The position numbers and the translations under genes were made by a program. A model generated the notes under the pieces. The model had not been told where the DNA came from. It did no database searches and worked only from the letters and a program-made list of their open reading frames with translations. From Acidobacteriota bacterium (GTDB taxonomy: Bacteria > Acidobacteriota > Terriglobia > Terriglobales > Acidobacteriaceae), in contig JAEYQK010000098.1 of the NCBI GenBank assembly GCA_023410055.1, positions 1 through 16,355 on the forward strand: a DNA stretch of 16,355 nt, written 5' to 3'. Positions within the stretch are counted from its first letter, which is position 1. The number at the start of each line of letters is the position of its first letter. Below, in pieces: positions 1 to 5,949 of this stretch.

Positions 1-1044
1 TCGGATCGTGCCGCCGTGCTTCTCCACAATTTCGCGAGAGATCCACAGCCCCAGTCCCGTACCCTTGTTTCCCTTCGTGGTGAAGAAAGGCTCGAACAGT
101 TCATTCCTGTACTCAGGCCTGATGCCGGTACCGTTGTCCGCAATGATGACTCGAATCCCGTCGCTTCCGCCGTTCCTGCAATTCCGCGCGGGGCTGACCC
201 TAAGAACGACGGTTCCTCCTTTGCCGACTGCATCAACTGCGTTCACGATAAGGTTCGAGAACACCTGCCGCAATTCGCCCTCGATAGCGACGATGTCGCC
301 CTCGCACTTGAATTGCTTTTGTATTGTCACGTTCTCTGCCTGCATACGACTACCATACAAATCGAGAACATTCTGCAACACAGTGGAAACGCGCACTTCG
401 GCGACGTTCGAATGGCCTCTGCTGAAACTCAACGCCTGCCGAACTATGTGAGCCACGCGGGCGAGTTCCTCGTCGGCTATGCGAATGTAGTCGCGAGAAA
501 GTGGGTCGAGATCCGCCCGATGGCGGAGCAAGTATAAAACGTTAGTGACAGCCTCGAGGGGATTGTTGATTTCATGGGCGATCACGGCCGCTAATCGTCC
601 GAGACTAGCCAGACGCTCGGCATTCCGCAGCGCAAGCTCAGCCCGCTTTCGTTCCTTCCGGTGCGACGCTTCGAGCAATTCACGCTCGATTGCGGGAACA
701 AGTCGGGCAAGATTGTCCTTCATCAAGTAGTCGCAAGCCCCCGCGCGCATTGCGGCAACAGCAGTTTCTTCTCCGATCGCACCTGATACCACGATGAAGG
801 GAATGTCGGATTCGCGCTCTTTCAGTTCAGCCAGCGCCGCCAAAGCGCTGAACTTCGGCATTACATAGTCCGAAATAACGACGTCCCACAGTGCGGTGTC
901 GAGGGCGGTAGCGAAGGCTTCAGGGGTCTCAACGCGTTTCCATGTTACATGGTAACCGGAGCGGGTGAGATGATGCCTGAGGAGAAGACTATCGTCGTCG
1001 GAGTCCTCAATATTCAGAACGCGAAGCTTCTTTGCGGCATTCAT
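1..1044 (-). CDS. Receiver-histidine kinase, partial (3' end outside window)
   Basis: Two-component signalling protein with the receiver domain at the N-terminus and the kinase behind it. Translating the minus strand from the ATG at 1044 gives 348 codons open to the window edge, so the C-terminus is missing. Residues 7-122 form a receiver: acidic residues E13/D14, phospho-acceptor D59 in ISDYVMP, S87 and K109 in YLMKDN. A linker leads to a HisKA dimerisation domain with phospho-accepting H157 in AHEINNPLEAV. The ATPase domain shows the N box (NLIVNAVDA, about 264-272), G1 (DNGTGI, 303-308), F box (FEPFFTTK) and G2 (GTGLGL). No membrane segment precedes the kinase, so it should be cytosolic and take input through phosphorylation of D59. 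No sensor domain or partner regulator is seen in the window. The ribosome site is weak. It is divergent from the gene at 1215. Confidence 0.93.
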   Translation of the reverse strand, partial: MNAAKKLRVLNIEDSDDDSLLLRHHLTRSGYHVTWKRVETPEAFATALDTALWDVVISDYVMPKFSALAALAELKERESDIPFIVVSGAIGEETAVAAMRAGACDYLMKDNLARLVPAIERELLEASHRKERKRAELALRNAERLASLGRLAAVIAHEINNPLEAVTNVLYLLRHRADLDPLSRDYIRIADEELARVAHIVRQALSFSRGHSNVAEVRVSTVLQNVLDLYGSRMQAENVTIQKQFKCEGDIVAIEGELRQVFSNLIVNAVDAVGKGGTVVLRVSPARNCRNGGSDGIRVIIADNGTGIRPEYRNELFEPFFTTKGNKGTGLGLWISREIVEKHGGTIR

Positions 1045-1214
1045 CTGCGGCAAGCCTGAACTTTCCTAGAACTTGAATATATTAGCCGACTTCAAGGGAA
1101 TAGAAAATCGGGTTCCTACGGACTTTTCTGTCTCAGCGTCCTTCGGTCGGGGCAACTGCTTTTCTCGACTCAGACTCATTCTTAGTACTTGAGTGGCCCG
1201 AGAGGAAACAACTA

Positions 1215-1655
1215 ATGAGATCGGCTACGACGCTACTTGCATGCATTCTGATTGCGACAACCGTATTCGCCCAATGGGTCGAGAATCCGCAGACCGGTTC
1301 TCCGCAGCAGCAATTGCCAGATCAGACCAAGATGGCGGGTATGACCGGTCTCGCTCCCGAACTAAAGGCTGCTTTCGTAGATGAAGGGAAGAATGCAAAG
1401 CAAAGGAAAGCAGTAGTTCGTGCCGACGTCTGGGGCGTGAACTTGGTATCTCCCGGAGACTCCGGCGAGCCAAAAGGCAATAACGCCTACTTAAGTTTCG
1501 TTCTTGATAACAATCCTCCCGTCAGGACTGACCAGAAGGAATACACTTTTGCCAACGTCTCGCGTGGGCGACACACAATCACAGTAAGACTTCTGTCTAC
1601 AGATGGTCAGGAGATCGGGTCCAACGTCGTTCTAGGATTTCGAATTCCGCAGTAG
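1215..1655 (+). CDS. Small secreted protein, function unknown
   Basis: A 146-residue exported protein that I cannot assign to a family. A typical signal peptide (MRSATTLLACILIATTVFAQ) suggests cleavage near residue 19-20. A Gln/Pro-rich stretch follows, and then a likely beta-rich domain from about residue 66 to the end, with a segment GRHTITVRL near the C-terminus that recalls small bacterial Ig-like folds. That resemblance is a pattern impression only. The start is supported by AGAGGAA at 1201-1207, seven bases before the ATG. It stands alone between the divergent kinase and the convergent gene ending at 1663, only 7 bases beyond its stop. No clear terminator is visible in that gap. It most likely acts in the periplasm or at the surface. 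Confidence 0.75.
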   Translation: MRSATTLLACILIATTVFAQWVENPQTGSPQQQLPDQTKMAGMTGLAPELKAAFVDEGKNAKQRKAVVRADVWGVNLVSPGDSGEPKGNNAYLSFVLDNNPPVRTDQKEYTFANVSRGRHTITVRLLSTDGQEIGSNVVLGFRIPQ

Positions 1656-1662
1656 CCCCGTT

Positions 1663-2556
1663 CTACTTCGGGCAACCAGGCGCATCGCAAGGGAGAAACT
1701 GCTCCTTGCCCCGAATCGTTTGTTGCCTTAGCTGCAAAAGTGAATCTTGCACCTTCAACAACGTGCGTTGCAGACTCTCGTCTTTTGCTTTTGGATCGGT
1801 CTCTAGTGTTCGCTGGAGGTTTGTCGAAATTCGGCAGACTCGCGCATTGAGTAGCGGTTGATCACCCGGTTGCGAGAGTCTCGGACCCTCGACGGTCGCA
1901 AAGCTCGATATCGAATTGAGATAGTCTTTAACGGACGTCTGTCCCAGAGCTTTCGGCGCTGTCTGCTGGGAAATATCGGTCGGCACCGGGATGGATTCCA
2001 GTGTCTTGCGTGCTTCCTTTACTGAGTCGGCTACAGCCTTGAACTGCGCGGTGAACGGCGAATTCACGCCATAGGGATCCGACGGCGTTGAGTCCTTATG
2101 CAGGCTCAGGTCCGGAGTCATCGTCGCATCCACCAGCTTCATATAATTCGTCGCGTTTGTTTCGTCTTCCGTACTGACCACGCGACCGCAGTCCATCCCA
2201 AGCGCCTCGCCGAACTGTCGCACCTGACCGCCCAGTGCAGAGAAGTCCGAGGGCATGTATGTCCAGTATCCGTGTGTTCCCAGCGTATCGCCCAGAGCTG
2301 CGATCTGAACTCGCAGCGTCGTACGAATGGAATCAATCCGCTGTTGTCCCGCGTTAGGAGTGAGAGGCTTGATGCTCGTAAGCGTGGGGATCGCTTTCAG
2401 TAGCTCCGTGCGGGCCTTGATCAAGTAAGCGCGCTCGGCAGCATCCAACTGACGCTGAGCTTGCGGACCGAGCCGTGCAGGCCCTTCTTGCAGTTGGGCG
2501 ACCGCCACACAAGTCACTGCAACAACAAACAGAAGCACTAAGCCTCGCTTGCTCAT
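1663..2556 (-). CDS. Secreted helical protein, function unknown
   Basis: A 297-residue exported protein of no family I recognise. The frame is open 63 bases further upstream, but I chose the ATG at 2556. It has a strong GGAGG site (2562-2566) four bases ahead and it begins a proper signal peptide (MSKRGLVLLFVVAVTCVAVAQ). The mature part is rich in Gln, Leu, Lys and Thr and looks mostly alpha-helical. It contains four cysteines after the signal: one in GMDCGR, one in ARVCRI and two in the C-terminal tail (PCDAPGCPK), which could form periplasmic disulfides. It follows the tandem membrane-protein pair after 59 bases that contain a perfect palindrome, so it may be the last gene of that run or have its own control. 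Its role is unknown. Confidence 0.75.
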   Translation of the reverse strand: MSKRGLVLLFVVAVTCVAVAQLQEGPARLGPQAQRQLDAAERAYLIKARTELLKAIPTLTSIKPLTPNAGQQRIDSIRTTLRVQIAALGDTLGTHGYWTYMPSDFSALGGQVRQFGEALGMDCGRVVSTEDETNATNYMKLVDATMTPDLSLHKDSTPSDPYGVNSPFTAQFKAVADSVKEARKTLESIPVPTDISQQTAPKALGQTSVKDYLNSISSFATVEGPRLSQPGDQPLLNARVCRISTNLQRTLETDPKAKDESLQRTLLKVQDSLLQLRQQTIRGKEQFLPCDAPGCPK

Positions 2557-2580
2557 ACTACCTCCGGTTGTCTGATTGCC

Positions 2581-2596
2581 TAAGCTGCGCAGCTTA
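2581..2596. repeat. Perfect 16-bp palindrome in a gene gap
   Basis: TAAGCTGCGCAGCTTA reads the same on both strands. It sits in the 59-base gap between the stop at 2616 and the start at 2556 of two minus-strand genes, about 25 bases upstream of the latter. As RNA it could form a 6-bp stem with a GCGC loop. There is no T tract on the minus-strand side, so it is not a standard terminator. It may be a dimeric regulator site or an RNA processing hairpin. Confidence 0.6.
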
Positions 2597-2615
2597 ACAC
2601 ATCGCGAGTAGATGC

Positions 2616-3092
2616 TCAAAACACTCCGTTTCGCAGTTTTACCTCGGAGTCGTACATCTGGCTCAGATGTTCCTTCACACCCTCTTGGATGATGTCCAGG
2701 TCGTAGCGGAGCACTACGAGCAGTTCGTCGGCAAGCAGCGTATCCTGCTTCTGGGCGGACATCTCTTCCTTCAGCCCTTTAGGAGTGCAGACGTGCATGA
2801 GATTCGTGAACTTGTCGCCCGTTTCTCTGTTTGTAACGTCGACAAAGAGGTCGTCATAGAAGGATTCGGGATCAGGTGGACCGTGCTCCGCATCGATTGT
2901 GGCAAACCGATACTGTGTTACCTCATACCGTGACGCAACCGGATCTTCTATTTTTTCCGCATCGATCGTGACCGGTTCGGGATTAGGCGCTTCGGGCGGA
3001 CGATAGTTCTCGGCGGAGATGCTGTGCGATGACATTCTACGCACAATGACATAAAGCACGATAATGACCGCTATGAAGAACAGTAACTTCAC
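2616..3092 (-). CDS. One-helix membrane protein, paralogue of the adjacent upstream gene
   Basis: A 158-residue protein of an unrecognised family. One hydrophobic N-terminal helix (residues 2-17, followed by RR) should anchor it in the inner membrane, with the rest as a soluble acidic domain. The domain at about 60-143 aligns without gaps to the product of the gene directly upstream: both have DAE, P-DP, F-D-L, an identical VCTPKGL, then RYDL and VK--L. The start is GTG, overlapping the upstream TGA as GTGA (3089-3092), with GGAGG seven bases before it, so the two are translationally coupled. The two proteins probably work together, perhaps as a heteromer (inference). The single conserved cysteine in VCTPKGL is the most notable residue. 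Confidence 0.85.
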   Translation of the reverse strand: MKLLFFIAVIIVLYVIVRRMSSHSISAENYRPPEAPNPEPVTIDAEKIEDPVASRYEVTQYRFATIDAEHGPPDPESFYDDLFVDVTNRETGDKFTNLMHVCTPKGLKEEMSAQKQDTLLADELLVVLRYDLDIIQEGVKEHLSQMYDSEVKLRNGVF

Positions 3093-3604
3093 GACGACGC
3101 CTCCGATGCGCGCTGTTCTGCCTCGGCATGGGCCTTATCCAGTTCCTGCTTCACCGCAGCGAGAATGGTTTGCAGGTCGTATCTCCTGACGAACAGAAAA
3201 CCGCTTGCATTTACGAACTCGTGGCCATCCTCGGTCATTACCCGCCGGAGTCCTTTGGGAGTGCAAACCGTCCTCACATACATCCACTTGTGCTCCTTGT
3301 CGAGATCGTTCACTTCGATCCACAGTTCGTCAAAGAAGTCAGACGGGTCGGACGGACTCTGTTCGGCGTCCATTTCGCGAAAGTTGTAGTTCAGAAAGAC
3401 GTAGTTGGGCTTGCTGGGAGTAACATCAACGGCCATCAGGTCACTGTTTGGTACCGTGCTTAGCGGGACTGATCCATCCTCTTCGGCTTTGAGTCGCGCC
3501 CGAATTTCCTTCTTCACTTTCCGAAAATCCTGGACCATGTCGACTATGCCATAGACGAACAGCCCCACTAAACCTAATACCAATAGTATGTCGGCCGATC
3601 CCAC
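3089..3604 (-). CDS. One-helix membrane protein, first of a paralogous pair
   Basis: A 171-residue protein related to the product of the next gene and likewise of no family I know. It has an N-terminal membrane helix (about residues 5-21), then a charged juxtamembrane segment (FRKVKKEIRARLKAEED). The shared domain at about 75-155 carries DAE, SDPSDFFDEL, VCTPKGL and RRYDL. It ends in an Ala/Glu-rich helix (DKAHAEAEQRASEASS). The start is GTG at 3604, one base after the stop of the cyclophilin gene, with GAAGG upstream inside that gene. The three genes therefore read as one tightly packed unit. The cyclophilin link could be functional or just co-transcription. The domain starting at the VCTPKGL block looks like the functional core (inference). 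Confidence 0.85.
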   Translation of the reverse strand: MGSADILLVLGLVGLFVYGIVDMVQDFRKVKKEIRARLKAEEDGSVPLSTVPNSDLMAVDVTPSKPNYVFLNYNFREMDAEQSPSDPSDFFDELWIEVNDLDKEHKWMYVRTVCTPKGLRRVMTEDGHEFVNASGFLFVRRYDLQTILAAVKQELDKAHAEAEQRASEASS

Positions 3605-3605
3605 C

Positions 3606-4133
3606 CTAGACCTTCTCGATGGTCACCGAGTTCAGCACAACGTCCTTGTTGGGCTTGTCCTGCCGATTGCGTGGGACATTCACGATCTTCTCGACCACAT
3701 CGTCACCTTCAACAACTTCCCCAAATATCGTGTGGTTTCCCGTCAGCCATGGGGTCGGCGCAACGGTGATAAAGAATTGGCTGCCATTAGTATTCGGGCC
3801 GGCATTCGCCATCGCCAGCTTGCCAGGTTGGTCGAACTTGTACGGCGAACCTTTCGTCTCGTCCTCAAACTTGTAACCTGGACCACCCATGCCCGTGCCG
3901 CTCGGATCGCCACCTTGAATCATGAAGTTCGGAATTACGCGGTGGAAAATCGTTCCGTTGTACAGCGGTCCGGGGCCTTTCTTCCCGCTGACCCGATCCT
4001 GCCAGTCGCGTTTACCTTCGGCTAGTTCAACAAAATTCTGTACGGTCTTAGGTGCCTCTTTTTCGAACAGTCGGCACACGATAGTTCCTTCAGTTGTGTT
4101 CAGAACTGCGTAGGTTCCTGGGGTACGAGCCAT
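3606..4133 (-). CDS. Peptidyl-prolyl cis-trans isomerase, cyclophilin type, cytoplasmic
   Basis: A 175-residue cyclophilin that catalyses cis-trans isomerisation of Xaa-Pro bonds during folding. The family core is intact: FHRVIPNFMIQGGD (residues 63-76, catalytic Arg 65), PGKLAMANAG, NGSQFFIT (116-123) and HTIFGEV. No signal peptide is present, so it should be cytosolic. An upstream in-frame extension to 4238 exists, but I chose the ATG at 4133. AGGAGG sits six bases before it, and the protein then starts at the usual point ahead of the first beta strand (YAVLNTTEGTIVCRLF). The extension overlaps the terminator of the neighbouring gene. It is the first gene of a packed unit with the paralogous membrane-protein pair. 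Clear family; the gene name (ppiA/ppiB type) cannot be decided. Confidence 0.95.
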   Translation of the reverse strand: MARTPGTYAVLNTTEGTIVCRLFEKEAPKTVQNFVELAEGKRDWQDRVSGKKGPGPLYNGTIFHRVIPNFMIQGGDPSGTGMGGPGYKFEDETKGSPYKFDQPGKLAMANAGPNTNGSQFFITVAPTPWLTGNHTIFGEVVEGDDVVEKIVNVPRNRQDKPNKDVVLNSVTIEKV

Positions 4134-4204
4134 CAACATCCTCCTTGCTGAATCAACAAGAATAACATTTGCCTCTGTCGTTGCGTCCGAATCGAGAGTG
4201 CGAC

Positions 4205-4230
4205 AGAAAACCCGGCACCTCGTGTGCCGA
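4205..4230 (-). terminator. Terminator after exported cyclophilin gene
   Basis: On the minus strand the stem CGGCAC/GTGCCG with a 5-base loop (4213-4229) is followed by GG and a short TTTT run. It begins 23 bases after the stop at 4253. The stem is short and the T run brief, so efficiency is uncertain. It separates the two cyclophilin genes. Confidence 0.6.
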
Positions 4231-4252
4231 GCCTCCAATATATCTGCCGGAA

Positions 4253-5017
4253 CTACTTCTTCACGCCAGGTTTGGTCCCTGTTTTGGGAGCAGTCTTCGG
4301 CGCGGTCTTGGGCGTCGACGCCGGAGCAGCCTGACCGGCCTTCACAATCGTGAGCTTCGTTATTCTCACCGGATCAAGCGGCTTGCTGTTCTCTCCGCTC
4401 ATAGTCATCGTTTTCGGTGCGTTGGCAATCTTGTTTGCGACGTCGAGATTGCCACACTGGCCGAAGATCGTGTACCGCCCATCCAACTGGTAAAGGTGCT
4501 TGCTTGTGACCGTAATGAAGAACTGGCTTCCATTAGTATCGACACCGGCATTGGCCATCGCCAGACGACCCGGCTTATCGAACTGCAGCTCGCTATACTC
4601 GTTCTTGAACTTGTAGCCCGGACCGCCAGCGCCGTTCCCGAGCGGGTCGCCGCCCTGAATCATGAAGTCAGGAATCACTCGGTGAAATACCGTTCCGTTG
4701 AAGTAGGGAACTCCTCGCATCTTGGCTCTGGATGCAGGGTTCGTCCACTCCTTCGTGCCCGTTGCCAAGCCGATGAAGTTGCCCACCGTGATAGGTGCCT
4801 TGTCGGGGAACAGTTCGCACGTGATCCGCCCCGCACTGGTGTCAAATATCGCCTTAGGATACTTCGACACGGCCGTCGTTGCTCCTGCCGTCGGCTTCCT
4901 GACCGTCGTTCCGGTCTTCGGAATCGATTTCACGGTGGGCTTCTTCGTTGTCGACGTCTGAGCGATGAGGGCGGTGCAAACGAAACTGACCACTAGCAGG
5001 AGTGCGAATCTGCGCAT
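4253..5017 (-). CDS. Peptidyl-prolyl cis-trans isomerase, cyclophilin type, exported
   Basis: A 254-residue cyclophilin for protein folding outside the cytoplasm. A signal peptide (MRRFALLLVVSFVCTALIAQ) is followed by a Thr/Lys/Pro-rich linker (21-50). The catalytic domain runs from about 53 to 226, with FHRVIPDFMIQGGD at 111-124 (Arg 113), NGSQFFIT at 162-169 and YTIFGQ. The C-terminal tail is a low-complexity run of PKTA-type repeats (236-254), basic and probably unstructured, which may bind the cell wall or membrane surface (inference). GGAGG lies five bases before the ATG. It is separated from the cytosolic cyclophilin by a terminator. The two enzymes share most core motifs, so they look like a duplicated pair sent to different compartments. 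Confidence 0.95.
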   Translation of the reverse strand: MRRFALLLVVSFVCTALIAQTSTTKKPTVKSIPKTGTTVRKPTAGATTAVSKYPKAIFDTSAGRITCELFPDKAPITVGNFIGLATGTKEWTNPASRAKMRGVPYFNGTVFHRVIPDFMIQGGDPLGNGAGGPGYKFKNEYSELQFDKPGRLAMANAGVDTNGSQFFITVTSKHLYQLDGRYTIFGQCGNLDVANKIANAPKTMTMSGENSKPLDPVRITKLTIVKAGQAAPASTPKTAPKTAPKTGTKPGVKK

Positions 5018-5037
5018 TGAGTCCTCCGACCTGCGAA

Positions 5038-5066
5038 ATCAAACCTTCATCATAAACACGCGACAA
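5038..5066 (-). promoter_or_regulatory. Possible promoter for exported cyclophilin
   Basis: On the minus strand, TTGTCG (5061-5066) and TTTGAT (5038-5043) are spaced by 17 bases. The matches to sigma-70 consensus are moderate only. It lies in the short gap between the sdh terminator and the gene start at 5017, where a promoter would be needed. Confidence 0.35.
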
Positions 5067-5083
5067 GGATGCTGGCTAGCCCG

Positions 5084-5115
5084 CAAAACAAAAGCGAGGG
5101 CAAACCGCCCCCGCT
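5084..5115 (-). terminator. Rho-independent terminator of the sdh operon
   Basis: Minus-strand stem AGCGGGGGC/GCCCTCGCT (5093-5101 with 5107-5115; nine pairs, one G-U) with loop GGTTT is followed directly by TTTGTTTTG. It lies about 60 bases beyond the sdhB stop. Both stem strength and T tract are convincing. Confidence 0.88.
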
Positions 5116-5142
5116 CTTATCGAATACAGTGTAAGCTTTGTG

Positions 5143-5169
5143 CCCCGCGTTCGCGCAGCTAACGTGGGG
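5143..5169 (-). other. Hairpin directly after sdhB stop
   Basis: Arms 5143-5151 and 5161-5169 pair over nine bases (one G-U) with a 9-base loop. The hairpin starts six bases after the sdhB stop and has no T tract. It precedes the true terminator, so it may protect the 3' end of the sdh mRNA (inference). Confidence 0.5.
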
Positions 5170-5175
5170 GGCTTT

Positions 5176-5928
5176 CTACAGCTTGAACAAGTCTTTGATC
5201 GCTTGCGACATCACCTGACCGCCCACTTCCGAGATGGACTTCGTTAGCGGGATTTCCTTCGGGCAGACTTCCACGCAATTCTGCGCGTAGCCGCACTCCT
5301 GGATACCTCCGTCGCCCATCAGGGCCTGCAGGCGTTCGCGCTTGAGCGCCTTGCCGGTCGGGTGAGTGTTGAACAGGCGCACCTGCGAAATGGTCGCTGC
5401 ACCTACGAAGCCAGTATCCTCGGTGAACTGGGGGCAGGCTTCCATGCAGCAGCAGCAAGAGATACAGCGTGACAGCGGATAAGCCTGGTCCTGTTCCTCA
5501 GGCGTCATCCGTGGGCCTTCTCCGAGCGAGTACGTGCCATCGATCGGAACCCAGGCCTTGACGGCCTTGAGATTCTCGAAGAGCACGCTGCGATCGACCG
5601 AAAGATCACGCACAACAGGGAACTTCGTGAACGGTTCAAGCTTGATCGGCTGTTCGAGCTGGTCGATCAGCGCCGAGCACGCCATGCGAGCGCGCCCGTT
5701 GATCAGCATTGCGCACGATCCGCAGACCTCTTCGAGGCAGTTCGAGTCGTAAACAATCGGCTCAGTCGCTTTGCCGTCACTGGTGACCGGGTTCAACTGA
5801 ATCTCCATCAGGCACGCGATAACGTTGAGGTTCGGCCGGTAGGGAATCGAAAACTCTTCCCAGTACGGCTTTGACTGAGGGTCCTTCTGCCGCTTGATTT
5901 TGATAATGACGTTCTTGTTATTCGCCAT
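5176..5928 (-). CDS. sdhB: Succinate dehydrogenase iron-sulfur subunit
   Basis: Electron-transfer subunit of complex II, carrying electrons from the SdhA flavin to the membrane cytochrome. The 250-residue length matches type B enzymes. All cluster ligands are present: [2Fe-2S] C64, C69, C72 and C84 (CLEEVCGSC); [4Fe-4S] C155, C158, C161 and C222; [3Fe-4S] C165, C212 and C218. The segment CISCCCCMEACP holds two extra cysteines (159, 160). I chose the ATG at 5928, which gives the usual N-terminus. An in-frame GTG at 5949, directly abutting the sdhA stop, would add seven residues and lacks a good ribosome site. It is the last gene of sdhC-sdhA-sdhB, followed by a hairpin and a terminator. Confidence 0.97.
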   Translation of the reverse strand: MANNKNVIIKIKRQKDPQSKPYWEEFSIPYRPNLNVIACLMEIQLNPVTSDGKATEPIVYDSNCLEEVCGSCAMLINGRARMACSALIDQLEQPIKLEPFTKFPVVRDLSVDRSVLFENLKAVKAWVPIDGTYSLGEGPRMTPEEQDQAYPLSRCISCCCCMEACPQFTEDTGFVGAATISQVRLFNTHPTGKALKRERLQALMGDGGIQECGYAQNCVEVCPKEIPLTKSISEVGGQVMSQAIKDLFKL

Positions 5929-5949
5929 GGCCTCTGATCTCTGCCTCAC

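Noticed and set aside
4134..4238. 35-codon upstream extension of the cytosolic cyclophilin
   Set aside because: The ATG at 4133 has AGGAGG at ideal spacing, and the extension overlaps the terminator of the upstream gene.
4169..4996. 275-codon plus-strand frame across the exported cyclophilin
   Set aside because: Antisense to a gene with intact family motifs; Arg/Leu-rich and without any recognisable domain.
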